A program made the translations under genes and the position numbers. 64,000 nt of DNA from Emiliania huxleyi CCMP1516. Its lineage: Eukaryota > Haptophyta > Isochrysidales > Noelaerhabdaceae. Shown one piece after another: positions 38,850-49,057 of this stretch. The stretch is taken from the NCBI RefSeq assembly GCF_000372725.1, contig NW_005202428.1:1906859-1970858 (forward strand), in the 5' to 3' direction. The stretch's first letter is position 1, and every line of letters starts with the position of its first letter. The notes under the pieces were generated by a model. It ran no database searches. It was not told the DNA's origin and saw nothing but the letters and a program-made list of their open reading frames with translations.

Positions 38850-41800
38850 AGGACACGAGGGGAACAATACCCAGGAACGGAGCACTCCACTTCGACCCGT
38901 CGTGGTACCCGTCCTGGCCCACATGGGGAGCATACGAACTCACGCCCAGCCAGTATGAAAAACGCAAACAGAGGGAGAGGCGCCGACCAAGTAGGATGAA
39001 CAGGCGGAGGAGACTTGGACGGAGGGCACCAAACCGCAGGGCACTGACACAGGCGGCGCTACGGCTAATGCCGATCCAAGCCCGAAAACGGCGTGTCCGG
39101 GCGTGGTGGCGGGGGCAAAAGCGAAGGGAGATGGACCCACACCTAGCCTTCTATGGCGTGCCGGCATACAGGGAGGGGCGGGAGAGAGCAGGGGCTCGAC
39201 CTGACGAGGGGAAGGGAGAGGCACAGCCGAGGGCGCCACCTGGGGAGCAGGAGCCAGCAGGAGGAGACGGAGACGGGAAGAGAGAGGGTAGGGGCAGGCC
39301 GCAATCTTGGGAAAGGAGACGGAGAAGGCGCGTTGACGCCAGGGGCCTGCTGCAGAGGCTGGATGAGGAGAGGGCAAGGCGGGGGGAGGAACTGCTCACG
39401 GATCCCGACCTCGAGCACCTAGGGGTGCCGGCAGACTATGTGTGGCAAATGTCAATACAGGAGTGGAACGCGCTCATGCGTGCGCTGCACGGCAACGGGC
39501 GGGGGGCGGGCCGCGGTGGAGCGCGCGGGGGGGGCAGGGGAGCGGCCAAGGCGCGGGGAGGGAGAAGCGAGCAAAAGGAGCGGAGAGCGTGCTGTCTCAC
39601 GCTCAACGTGTGCGGGCTGCACCTGGAAAGGCGGGGTGAGACGATGGAGGAGATCAAGGAGCTGCGAGGGGGGACAGGGGGCGCGAGTCGGGTGAGAGAT
39701 ACAGGGAATGACACGACAGAGAAGCTAGAAGATGTGATAGGGATCATCAAGCAGGGGTGTGTGACCATCGCCACCCTCGCAGACACCAAACAGACGAGGC
39801 GAGAGCTGGAAGAGGCGATAGCGTTGCTGCAGACCAGAGGGTTGGACGGGTGCGGCACGCCAGGGTGGTGCGACCACATATCGGGGGAGATGCATACCGG
39901 GGTCCTGATCGTGTGGGACCCCACCCACATCCGAGTAGAGAATAGGGACACCGAAGGGAGAGCGGTGGCGACCGAAGTTGAGGAGGGGAGAATAGTGAGC
40001 GTCGAGGTAGAGGAAGTGGCCAGCTGCAGGAAGTGGACGCAGTTTGGGGTCTACATGCCGGTGAGACAGAGGACGGCGACGGTGGTGAGACCGACGTGGG
40101 AGAAGCTAACAGAGGCGCTAGATGCCACGAGGGGAGAATACATGATCGGGGGGGACTTCAACGCAGAGACGGAGGAGGCGCTGCGGGAAAGGGGCGCACA
40201 GAGGGCGACCCTGGCGGACAGGCTGTTCCAGCAGATGCTGGGGGATGGAGGCCGAGAGCTGCTGACCATGGCGGACGAAGCCACCTACCGAGCAGGGACG
40301 CAGATTGACAATTGGGTGGTCACAACTGGGCTCGCGTCATGTATGGGGCGCACGAGCACAATGCCGGGGGTGTGCGGTGACGACCACAGGGCGGTGGCGG
40401 TGGAATTCTTTGGAGGAGTGGGTGGTGTGGGAGGGCCTCGCGAGTTTCGGGAGCGGGGGGTGAGCACATTCATGGATCGGGAGGTGGAGGAGAAATTCAC
40501 AAAGACGGTACAGGAGGTGTTCGATGACGAGGTGGAGGCCGATGCGGAGAAGGAGCTGAGCGCCTCAGAACGGCTCGAGAGGCTGACGAGGGTGCTCACG
40601 CGACACGCTAGGGCGGTGGTCGCGACCAGGAGGGCAAAGGGCGATGACGAAGCGGGCGGAGAGGAGCGGCCCGCGGGAGGCGGGGAGGCAAGCGAGGGGG
40701 CGGGTGGCCGAGGGCCGCCACCTAAGTCCAAGAGAGAGAGGCTGCGATGGAAAGTGGCGAAGTGGTTCAGGATACGGCACGAGGTCAAGAAATGGAGCGG
40801 CACAATGAGCGACGGATATAGGAGGGAATGGGAGGGAGAGGGCTTTTGGAGGGAGCCAAACCTGGCGCAGCTCTGGAAGGCCCTCGAGGCTCAGCCGCAG
40901 CTGGCGAATAGAGAAAGGCGCGCGAGGGCATTGGCGGTCTGTGAGCGCGAACGACGCGACGCTGAACAGGAGTTCCTCCTGTGCCCGCGGACGGGGGGGG
41001 AGAAACTCACAGAGGTGATGCAGGAGGTTGCGACAGAGAATAGCGGCAACAATGCCAGGAGAGTCTTCGAGATTCTGAACAAGGAGATGGGCAGAAGAGC
41101 GGGCGGGGGGGAGCTGGTTGCGATGTATGAGGGAGGTGAGTGGGTAACCTGCCAGACGACGGGAGAGCAGGTCTGGCAAAGACACGTGGTGCGAGGGGAC
41201 GAAGTCCGCGACGCCGCGGCGAGGAGGGGGAAGGAGATCAACGCGCGGAGGGAGGCGGACATGGCGGCGGTCGAGGCGCTCCTAGCAATGACAAAACCAG
41301 CCAGGGCGGAGGCCCAGCCCCCGGGGGTGGAGGGGACAGGACGGCTCGTGGCTAACGCGTTGACGTGGTCGGCGTGCGAGGCGGCGATCAGGAAATTCAA
41401 GAAAGGAAAGGCCATAGGCAGCGACAAACTAGACGGGTACCTGATCCGACTTTCGCCGAGGGGAGTGCAGAGGGAGTACTGGAGGCTGCTGCAGGAGATT
41501 GTGCGGGAGGAGCAGTATCCCAAAGTGTGGAACGACTGGATTGCTATGATGGCAATGAAGCCGGGGGAGGATCCGAAGGAGCTCGAGAGGAGGCGGGACC
41601 TTTGGGTACAACCACAATCTATGAAGGGGCTGATGCGCATGCTACTGCCAGAATACGACAGAGCGGCAGCACACACGGTACCGGGCTCGCAGAGCGGCTT
41701 CACCAAGGGGATGAATGCACCTGCGCAGACGCTAACGGCAAGGCTGCACGCGGAGGAGTGCATGATAGAAAGGAAGATGTGTGTGAGAGGATACATAGAC

Positions 41801-42592
41801 TTAGGCACGTACTTCATGAGCGTCGTGAATGAGGTGCAATGGAGAGTGGAGGAGTGGGCCGGTGTGCCAGCAGACGTCACGAGAGTGCTAAAGGCACTGA
41901 GGGAAGGGCTCGGCGACCTGCCAGGGCTAACAGGCCAACAGCCAGTGGGACGAACGAGGGCCGCGACGGCGGCTCAAGCGGGAGGGAGCGGAGACGGTGG
42001 GCAGAGAGCAAAGTGGGTGAGACTGATGATGCTCCTTCGACTTAGGGAGCGGTTCAGATGCTGGGCGGGCTTCAGGCTGGTGCTCACGCGAAAAGGAATC
42101 GACGCGATGTACAAAGCATACAAGAAGGGGAGAAAGAAGAGGAGAGGCGCCAGTGATGACGAAGCAGAAGCTAGTGCAGACGAGAGCAGGGCAGACCCGG
42201 GGACTGGGGAGCCGGAGCAGACGGCATCGGCCGCCGAGGGAACGTTGGGAAGAGGCACGAGGAGGGCGGCGACTTCGACCGACTATGGAGGACCCGTCGC
42301 CAGACGACGCAGGGCAGAAGACGGTGAGGCGGAGCAGACGCGCAGGGTGAGACGAGGGAGGGAGCAGGACTTTGCGGAGATCAGCAGGAGGATGTACGAA
42401 GAGATTAGGAGCAGCAGGGACCCGAGGGACCATGTGGAAGACGGCTAGTGCTAGTCCCCCATCGGGAGGACGACCCCGGCTAGTCGCCGACCACACCCAC
42501 AAAGAACCCTGCACAAAGATCGCAAGGGCGGGGGCCTGTTCCTTTTTACCCATCTCACAGTAGAGAGGTGTCCGTTTTTATTTATTTATTTA
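38850..42592 (+). mobile_element. LINE-type non-LTR retrotransposon, RT internally deleted
   Basis: One long frame with an apurinic-like endonuclease and the N-terminal part of a reverse transcriptase, ending in a TTTA-rich tail (about 42573-42592) as expected for target-primed integration. The 5' limit is uncertain; the tandem units at 38067-38590 may belong to it. No target-site duplication was identified. Confidence 0.8.
38996..42448 (+). CDS. LINE polyprotein: endonuclease plus truncated RT
   Basis: A basic N-terminal region (MNRRRRLGRR; in-frame sequence continues upstream to 36974) leads into an endonuclease domain. It shows LTLNVCGL (Asn), TIATLADTK, YMIGGDFNAE (Asp and Asn), IDNWVVTTG and GDDHRAVAV (Asp-His), so the catalytic set is complete. 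The RT begins at WSACEAAIRKFKKGKAIGSD and continues through SGFTKGMNAPAQTL to motif A, RGYIDLGTYFMSVVNEVQW. It then breaks after VTRVLKALREGLG. Motif B, the F/YADD box and the thumb are absent, and an acidic/basic tail ends the frame. This copy could nick DNA but not copy RNA. The frame is still open, so the deletion was in phase or recent. Confidence 0.82.
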   Translation: MNRRRRLGRRAPNRRALTQAALRLMPIQARKRRVRAWWRGQKRREMDPHLAFYGVPAYREGRERAGARPDEGKGEAQPRAPPGEQEPAGGDGDGKREGRGRPQSWERRRRRRVDARGLLQRLDEERARRGEELLTDPDLEHLGVPADYVWQMSIQEWNALMRALHGNGRGAGRGGARGGGRGAAKARGGRSEQKERRACCLTLNVCGLHLERRGETMEEIKELRGGTGGASRVRDTGNDTTEKLEDVIGIIKQGCVTIATLADTKQTRRELEEAIALLQTRGLDGCGTPGWCDHISGEMHTGVLIVWDPTHIRVENRDTEGRAVATEVEEGRIVSVEVEEVASCRKWTQFGVYMPVRQRTATVVRPTWEKLTEALDATRGEYMIGGDFNAETEEALRERGAQRATLADRLFQQMLGDGGRELLTMADEATYRAGTQIDNWVVTTGLASCMGRTSTMPGVCGDDHRAVAVEFFGGVGGVGGPREFRERGVSTFMDREVEEKFTKTVQEVFDDEVEADAEKELSASERLERLTRVLTRHARAVVATRRAKGDDEAGGEERPAGGGEASEGAGGRGPPPKSKRERLRWKVAKWFRIRHEVKKWSGTMSDGYRREWEGEGFWREPNLAQLWKALEAQPQLANRERRARALAVCERERRDAEQEFLLCPRTGGEKLTEVMQEVATENSGNNARRVFEILNKEMGRRAGGGELVAMYEGGEWVTCQTTGEQVWQRHVVRGDEVRDAAARRGKEINARREADMAAVEALLAMTKPARAEAQPPGVEGTGRLVANALTWSACEAAIRKFKKGKAIGSDKLDGYLIRLSPRGVQREYWRLLQEIVREEQYPKVWNDWIAMMAMKPGEDPKELERRRDLWVQPQSMKGLMRMLLPEYDRAAAHTVPGSQSGFTKGMNAPAQTLTARLHAEECMIERKMCVRGYIDLGTYFMSVVNEVQWRVEEWAGVPADVTRVLKALREGLGDLPGLTGQQPVGRTRAATAAQAGGSGDGGQRAKWVRLMMLLRLRERFRCWAGFRLVLTRKGIDAMYKAYKKGRKKRRGASDDEAEASADESRADPGTGEPEQTASAAEGTLGRGTRRAATSTDYGGPVARRRRAEDGEAEQTRRVRRGREQDFAEISRRMYEEIRSSRDPRDHVEDG

Positions 42593-44300
42593 TCCAGTGC
42601 CTCTGTGCCGCGGAGGCGCGGGGCAGGGGACCTTTTTAAACCGCACTCTCAAACATCCGCGGCGCACCAGTCGCAGTATATGGAGCCGGACAGCACGCAG
42701 CGGAGTATCACTCGCACGGCCCGTGGCACCTCCGTGCAGCCGCGACCGCGGCGAAGCGACAGAGGAGAGACGAGAGCGGCGGCTGCAGCGTGGCACGAGG
42801 GGTACAGTGACGGGAGTCGTTCGAGCTTGCCCTTGAGGACGGAGTTGGTTTTCGCCTGCGCGGCGGGCGAGAGACGAGCTCGTGAGACGGCGGCGCGGGC
42901 CGAGCGCCGCGCTGCGGCTCGGTGGTTATGCCGCGATCGCGGGCGACACAGCGAGCGCGGAGCGTCGGGATGGAGAGGTGGGAGCGAGAGCGCGCGCGTC
43001 GGCCGTCTCGGGCCGGAGCGAGTCGTGCTGACCTCAGCGCACGCTCGCGGCGCCTCGAGGCCGCGCGGCGACGTGCAGGAGACGGCTTTTGCGGCCGCCG
43101 TCGAGGCGCTGTCGAGGCGCCGACTTTGCCGCGCCCGTACTCCACAACGGCGATTCGAATTCGGACGAACCCAGGGTGTGCGAGGGCCGCGACGCCGAGG
43201 CCGGCACGGGACGACCGAACGCGACGGCCGCCGACCAACCACGCAGCCGCAATCACAGAATCGGCTCAACACTCCCTTCGGCGCGAGTGGGCGTGTGCCG
43301 AAGGCGAAGTGGAGTCCCGCCCGCCACGCAATAAGCGCAGATGTCCTCTTCAGCCTGCCGAGAGCCTCCTGGCCCGCGCGCGCGCTCCGCCTGGCGCGCG
43401 GAGCGACTCGGTGGACGTCCGAGCCCGCCGCCCCTCGCCACTGCTCCCTGCTGGCCCATGCAGCGCGACACCGCCGGCGCTGCGCCTGCTTCCTTGCGCG
43501 CCGCTGGACGTCGGCCGAAAAGACCGCTTCCCTCTGGGGACCCGACTCCGCGAAGATCGCGCGCGCGTCGTGAATGCGGCGCGCGCGCGATCTCCGTTCC
43601 CGGGCACGCCGGTCGCAGTGGCATGGGATCCCAGGCTCAAAAGCGCTCAACAGCGAGCGAGCGCCGCCGCTGCTCCTCCTCCCGCCGCCGCTCCGCTCAC
43701 CGAGACAAACTCGGTGCCGCCGTTCTCGCCGCCGCCGCCGCCGCCGCCGCCTCGCCCCTCGCCTCCGTCACCGCCGCCCTCCATCTCGCGGCGGCGTCCC
43801 TCTGATGGCGCGGGCGCCTCGCTCGCCGGCGCGCCTCGCCGCTGCCCCCCTCTCGCCGCCGCTCCGCTCGTGGCCGCCGCCTCCCCTGTCAATCCCGCCG
43901 TCCGCACCACCGCTGCCACCGCCTCGCGCCTCGCCGCCGCCGCCACCGCCCTCCCCCTCGCCGCTGAGCGGTGCTTGCGACGAGCCTCTCACACCGTCCC
44001 GGCCGCGGTGCGCACAGCCTGTGCACCCTCTCTCCTTCTCTGTACTCTGACTGCGCCGCCGGCGCCGCCACGCATGCAGTTGGGTGCTTGGGTCAGCGGC
44101 GTGAGCCGAGAGGTGGCCCACCGCTGACAGCGCTCCCGAGAGGGCGTACGCGCCCCCCGGCAGCAGCTCCCCTGCCCGCTCCCCTCTCCGCTCTCGCGCC
44201 ACCCCGCGCGCGGGGGCGTGACGTCTGTAGCGAGGCGACGGTGGGACGGTGTCCGACCCGATCTGGGGTTTTCATATAATGCGGCTCTACTCGTATCGAC
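42593..44300. other. Very GC-rich region without a supported gene
   Basis: Open frames on both strands are Arg/Ala/Pro-rich and lack domains. A GCC/CCG codon-repeat part lies near 43720-43990. Nothing could be assigned. Confidence 0.4.
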
Positions 44301-44408
44301 CAGCAATAAAATACCGGGGGAGGCCTGCGCAGCCTCTAAGACCGGCTCTAACTATAAAAATCAGGGGGAACTCTGACGGAGAGGGAGGTCCCCCTGATAC
44401 AGACATGG

Positions 44409-44855
44409 GTGCGAAACAACGACAAGACCAAGGCACGGGCAGAGGAACGAGAGAAGAATATAGAGTGGATAAAGCGCCTGTTCACGGCATGGAGGGTAAG
44501 CCACGCCGAACGCAAGGAAGCCGGGGAAGACGACCCCGAGGAGGACGAAACACCAGTGGAAATCCCGCCGTCAGCTGTCACGATATACCCGAAGGGAACC
44601 CCAGTGCCAACACCGACCGTTGAGGTACAAGTGTTCGAAACGAGAGTGGACCTGAGCAACGACATGACAGGGCGGGATATGCTCGCAGTGGGAGTCAGAA
44701 ATGTGGTCCTTGCGCGAGGAATGCTCGATAAACTCGAGGGACCAAAATACACGGAGAGGAGAGCGGAGTTACGCAGGAAAGGCGAGAGAAGCAGCGAGAG
44801 CAAGAGATCGGCTGACGACAGCGGCGTCTCAGAACGAGGCCGAGGAGAGCGATGA
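44409..44855 (+). pseudogene. Retroelement C-terminal fragment
   Basis: A 148-residue frame: a basic/acidic helix (KNIEWIKRLFTAWRVSHAER), a proline-rich stretch, then LDKLEGPKYTERRAELRRKG, which repeats the tail of the LINE fragment at 9259-10066. It is followed by the shared 3' end. It is taken as the end of a related element truncated at its 5' side. Confidence 0.55.
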
Positions 44856-44910
44856 GTCAGGGGAAGAGACAGCAGGAGAGAGAACGACGAGAGTGGGAAG
44901 AACGCGAGGT

Positions 44911-45090
44911 GGCATGAAGGTCGCTGCGAGAATTGGTGAGAAACTGCGGAGAGAGATAGGAAGTGGTAGACGCCCGAGGGTGGGCGACGGCTAGCACCAC
45001 ACTCCTCTCCTTAAAATCCCTGTGTGGTGGCGGCGTACCGTCCTCCCATCCCTCCCTTGGGTTGTCTGTTTTCTTTCTTTCTTTCTTTCT
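44911..45090 (+). repeat. Retroelement 3'-end family, copy
   Basis: Starts GGTGGCATGAAGGTCGCTGC and contains GGGTGGGCGACGGCTAGC, CACACTCCTCTCC, CCCTGTGTGGTGG and GGGTTGTCTGTTTTC. It ends in a CTTT tract. Directly repeated at 45192-45410. Confidence 0.85.
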
Positions 45091-45191
45091 TTAGGTCCCC
45101 CTGATCGTCCTTCCAAAATCCTGCTCGTGCAGGTGTGGACCCTGTCGATGCAACGACTGCGAAATAAAAAGCTGAACTCTGACGGAAAGGT

Positions 45192-45410
45192 GAGAGGTGG
45201 CATGAAGGTCGCTGCGAGAATTGGTGAGAAACTGCGAAGAGAGATAGGAAGTGGTAGACGCCCGAGGGTGGGCGACGGCTAGCACCACACTCCTCTCCTT
45301 AAAATCCCTGTGTGGTGGCGGCGTGCCGTCCTCCTATCCCTCCCTTGGGAGAGAGAGAGAGATTTTTAGCAATTTGGGTTGTCTGTTTTCTTTCTTTTTC
45401 TTTCTTTTTG
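45192..45410 (+). repeat. Retroelement 3'-end family, second copy
   Basis: Nearly identical to 44911-45090 over ~155 bp, then interrupted by GAGAGAGAGAGATTTTTAGC (as in R3) before the GGGTTGTCTGTTTTC/CTTT tail. Confidence 0.85.
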
Positions 45411-46128
45411 ACGGAGAGGGAGGTTCCCCGTGTTTGTTTGATTTGCTTTTTTCTACAAAGGCCAGCGCCTCCCGATTTGTTTGTGTCTGTGTGCAAAGGG
45501 ATCGGCATCTGAACCCGAAGGTCGGTGTTCAGCAAGTGGTGGTGGTGGTGAGCCGTGTGCGCGGCTCTGCGGTATTGTTGATCGCGGGTGAGGCTGCAAA
45601 GCCATCCTCGATCCGGGTGTCGTCTCAGACGACTGTAGGATTGGCATAAGGAACTCGTATCCGAGTGGTTTGGGGGAATGGTGTCCATACGACACCGGGC
45701 TGTGACTTAGCACATGAAGAGGGTTGACTGTCTCGCAGCGCGCGGCGCAACGGAGCAGTTGGAGAGCTATTACGTGCCAATGTTTGGGCGCCTATTCGGC
45801 GCCCAAGGTGCCTATTCGGCGCCCAAAGGTGCCAATATTAGGGATCTAGGTGGCAAGGCGTGCCACTGCACAGGGTGTGGGAATATAGGAATATAGGTAG
45901 ACTATTCATCTCTGGTTGGGGGGGAGAGAGAGTGATAATAGGGTGGTGGAGGTGATTCTCCGGGTCAGTCTGGAGGCCATTCTCCATCCACAATCTCCTG
46001 CGACAAAGCGTTTAGCCACGCACCCACTTTTTCAGAGGCACGTGGTACCTCCAGAGGCACGTGGTATGAGAAAAAACGCAACGCGGCCAGGACGAAAGAA
46101 AAACGTGGGAAACGCCTCTATCTATCTA
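45411..46128. other. No supported gene
   Basis: Holds small hairpins near 45786-45826 (TGGGCGCC TATTC GGCGCCCA, with a second CGGCGCCCA copy) and nothing coding that I recognise. Confidence 0.4.
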
Positions 46129-46330
46129 TCTTTCTTTTGCGCCTTTTAGCTCAATGGGAGAGATTCTTCTCTCTCTTTGTTGTTTGTTGCTCTCTTAATG
46201 GGAGCAGGGGAGCAAGCAAGGGGAGAGAGGTGGTACATGTATTCTCTAGGCCCCAAAAGGCCCTAACCCCCTACGCGCGGCGCGAGAGCTCGGAAGCGAG
46301 CTTTGCACGGCGATCGAGGACAACAAAGGC
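46129..46330 (+). repeat. Duplicated 5'-flank unit, copy 1
   Basis: TTTCTTTTGCGCCTTTTAGC, then TTCTCTAGGCCCCAAAAGGC and GAGCTCGGAAGCGAGCTTTG. It is repeated in shorter form at 46483-46615. It lies just before the broken gene copy. Confidence 0.85.
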
Positions 46331-46406
46331 GCGCTGACCGAATTTAAAGAAAAGGACGCCGCGTGTCATCGCTACAGCCTTGACTCAAGTAAGGAGCAGA
46401 TTGGCC

Positions 46407-46472
46407 ATGGCGCAGCAGTTGATCAACATCTTCCTCTGCCCGCCCGGCCTGCTCTGCCTCGACGACGGATCT
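46407..46472 (+). pseudogene. Truncated copy of the 149-aa membrane-protein gene
   Basis: Encodes MAQQLINIFLCPPGLLCLDD plus two more residues. It differs from the intact gene at 47067 by one residue (Ile for Thr at position 8), then the reading stops at a junction (GGATCTATTCCC) with unrelated sequence. The bases before its ATG also match those before 47067, so the copied unit includes promoter and first 22 codons. Confidence 0.85.
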
Positions 46473-46482
46473 ATTCCCATTC

Positions 46483-46615
46483 TTTCTTTTGCGCCTTTTA
46501 GCTTATAATGGGAGCAAGGGGAGAGGGGTGGTGTTCTCTAGGCCCCGAAAGGCCTTAACTCCCTACGCGCGGCTTGAGAGCTCGGAAGCGAGCTTTGCAA
46601 GGCGATCGGGAGCGG
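46483..46615 (+). repeat. Duplicated 5'-flank unit, copy 2
   Basis: A shorter version of 46129-46330. It lacks the internal AGATTCTTCTCTCTC segment and the following ~30 bp. Confidence 0.85.
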
Positions 46616-47066
46616 TCACCGAATGTGAGTGTGAGTGAGTATTCTTGATACGAAACCACGACGACACACACCAGTCGACTCGCATCGGTTGCCTCCATTA
46701 ACGGCGGAGCTATTCTCGCGCCCACACCACACCTGGCTCCAACGTGGACACGCCCATAGCTGGGGACACTACTAGGTCATGCATGGCATCAGAAGTTTTA
46801 TCTCTGGGCCCCGAAACGCATCTCTAGCAGCGTCGTTACGCATGCTCCCTCCCCTCCTGGGCGCATGCGCCTGCCCTCACCTCTCGCCAGAGCATAACCC
46901 CTTGGTGTGCAGCGAGACGAAGTTCTTCGCCATCGCCGCGAGCAGCAAGCCGCCCGGGAACGGAAGACACACACTCACACACTCACGGTCACCGAATGCT
47001 TCCGCCTTGAAAAAGAAAAAGGCGCGGCGCGTGTCACTGCTTCCGCCTTGTAAGGACGAGATTGCC

Positions 47067-47516
47067 ATGGCCCAGCAGCTGATCAACACCTTCCTCTGCC
47101 CGCCCGGCCTTCTCTGCCTCGACGACGGATCGGCGCAGCGCGAGTTCGTGTACGGCTCGGAGCGTTGGCAAATTCCCGACGAGGTCCTCGCAGAGGAGGC
47201 AGTCTACCGCCAAAGCCTTCTCGACCAGAACATCACTTGCATGGACGTCGTCAACGACACTGTGCCGTTCGGTTTGCTCGTGAATGGAACCGGCTGCCCA
47301 GCTGACAGCCCGCTGATGATGTACGCACTTTACCTCGCGATCGTTCTAATCGTACTCTCACTCGCTGCCTACGCGAGGCGCGGCACCAGCGGCGTCGCAT
47401 CCCGCTCCTTGCTTCCTGCCGGCGCAGACTCGGCGAAGATGCCGACGACTGCGCGGCCGCCAGCGGGGTACCTGAAGGCGCAAAAGGCGAAGGCGGCGGC
47501 CGCCAACCTCGTCTGA
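47067..47516 (+). CDS. Small single-span membrane protein, 149 aa
   Basis: ATG in a GCCATGGC context. An N-terminal Cys-containing part (FLCPPGLLCLDDG) and two NxT/S sites (QNITC, NDTV and GNGTG-like) suggest a lumenal or extracellular domain. One membrane span follows (MMYALYLAIVLIVLSLAAYA), then a basic cytosolic tail ending KAAAANLV. A longer in-frame Met at 46779 is rejected because the duplicated copy also begins at this ATG. Family unknown. A truncated twin lies 660 bp upstream. Confidence 0.7.
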   Translation: MAQQLINTFLCPPGLLCLDDGSAQREFVYGSERWQIPDEVLAEEAVYRQSLLDQNITCMDVVNDTVPFGLLVNGTGCPADSPLMMYALYLAIVLIVLSLAAYARRGTSGVASRSLLPAGADSAKMPTTARPPAGYLKAQKAKAAAANLV

Positions 47517-47879
47517 GTTGTCACGGTCCCCATGCCGTCTGCAGACTTTAGTAGAGTACCAATTTCGATAACGATATACGATATACGTGTGAGTGGTGGC
47601 ATGGTGAGGTGTCGGGTGGCGTCGGCGCAGTGCGCAGTCGAGTGTCTCGCCCTTCTCGTTTGTGGGATTTGTGTTTAGAGCCGTGTGGACACGCACATAC
47701 AGCCCGCCCGGCCTGGCTCTCCCCACTCCCGCTCCGCAGTCCCGCATTGGCGCATTGTCCGTGATATTCCGAGAGACGGCGCGGAGTACTGTGTCTACTG
47801 AGTATGTACGTCAAAATCGAATGTCTGATGATTCGATGGCCGAGCGCGGTCGCTCGCTGGGCGGGCCATCGCTGCGCGG

Positions 47880-49040
47880 TCAATCCACATGCGCGCGCCG
47901 CGCCGCGTTGAGCTCGTGGCGGCGCTCCTCTGCCGCCGCAAACAAGGCCAGCGAGGCGGCGGGGCTGATGAGCGGCGAGAGCGCTAGCAGCGCCGCGCCA
48001 AAGCGAGGGCGACGAGCGATCGTGTAGGTGGCGCCGGCGGCGGTGGAGAGCACCGCGTCGATGGAGATGGAGGCCTGGCAGTCGTTTCGCCACGTCGCAG
48101 CCAATAGTGCCCACGCCAACGAGGGCACCGAGGCGCCCGGCTGGCGCAGCAGCAGCTGGCGCAGCGCAGCCGCCGAGGAGAGGGCGTGGGCGCCCAGGCA
48201 AAAGGCCGCGAGCGACAGGAACGCGGCGCGCGCTCGCCGCGGCTCGAGCGCGCGCTCGTCCGACTGCTTGAGGCTGCAGGCGAGCCCGAAGGGAAGCGCA
48301 AGCACGACGTGCAGCAGCAGCAGCGCCGTGATGTACGCCCAGCGGGGCCCGTCGACCGTCGCGGGCAGCGCCACGATGGACAGGGCGGCAGAGGCGAGGC
48401 ACACCGCCCACGTGACCTCCACCGCGGCGTCTCTGCGGGCGTTTGTTCCGCCTTTGACGCCCTGTGGCTCAAGCAGCAGCAGGTGCGCCAGCAGCGGTGG
48501 CAGCGCGAGGCTCACCGCGCCAAGGAAGGCCGTCGTCACATATGCAAGTGCGAGCCGCGGCGGCAGACGCCGCCGCTGCGCTTCAAGGTACGCCATCGGG
48601 CACGCGACCGTCACCCACGTCAGCAGCTGGCTCGACCACCACCAGCCCGGCGCCTCGTCGCTCACTCGCACGTACGCCTCGACGAAGAGGTTCGGCGGGT
48701 CTGGGTGGGTGGCATACGCAGCCTGGTGCCGCGCGAAGAAGAGGAGGATGAGGCGCCACGTCGAGACGAGCGCCGCGAGTGAGTATGGTGCGGCCAGCAG
48801 CAGCGCTGGCTTCCGCCGCCACGCCTCTCGCCATGGCCACTGCCAACTGACGCAGCCGAGCGAGCCCAGGAAGGCGGAGAAGTAAGAGGCGGTGCGACAG
48901 TGGGTGGCGAGGCCTTCGCCAGAAACCAGCGCAGCGGCGATGTCGCCGAGGGCGAGTCCTGGCCTGTTCGTCATGTACCTGTAGGGTGGATATTTGCCAG
49001 ACCGATTTCTTTCTTTCGTGCTCTTTCTGGCATTCACCAA
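47880..49040 (-). CDS. Polytopic membrane protein, 386 aa
   Basis: A single exon with about nine or ten hydrophobic segments, for example WWWSSQLLTWVTVACPMAYL, ALAYVTTAFLGAVSLALPPL, AYITALLLLHVVLALPFGLA and FGAALLALSPLISPAASLAL. The RWWWSSQLLTW-type block followed by an E.QR.R loop resembles uncharacterised fungal and algal integral membrane proteins, but I cannot name it. Two starts are possible; the more internal MTNRPGLALGDIAAAL is close to the first span. It overlaps none of its neighbours. Confidence 0.65.
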   Translation of the reverse strand: MVNARKSTKERNRSGKYPPYRYMTNRPGLALGDIAAALVSGEGLATHCRTASYFSAFLGSLGCVSWQWPWREAWRRKPALLLAAPYSLAALVSTWRLILLFFARHQAAYATHPDPPNLFVEAYVRVSDEAPGWWWSSQLLTWVTVACPMAYLEAQRRRLPPRLALAYVTTAFLGAVSLALPPLLAHLLLLEPQGVKGGTNARRDAAVEVTWAVCLASAALSIVALPATVDGPRWAYITALLLLHVVLALPFGLACSLKQSDERALEPRRARAAFLSLAAFCLGAHALSSAAALRQLLLRQPGASVPSLAWALLAATWRNDCQASISIDAVLSTAAGATYTIARRPRFGAALLALSPLISPAASLALFAAAEERRHELNAARRAHVD

Positions 49041-49057
49041 ACCTCCGCCAAGCTATT

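Noticed and set aside
42605..44127. Large Arg/Ala/Pro-rich genes on both strands
   Set aside because: High GC removes stop codons in all frames; no domain, splice logic or conserved block was found.
46140..46210. tRNA 5' half suggested by GCGCCTTTTAGCTCAATGGG and AGAG
   Set aside because: There is no B box or acceptor partner downstream, and the string is part of a duplicated flank unit.
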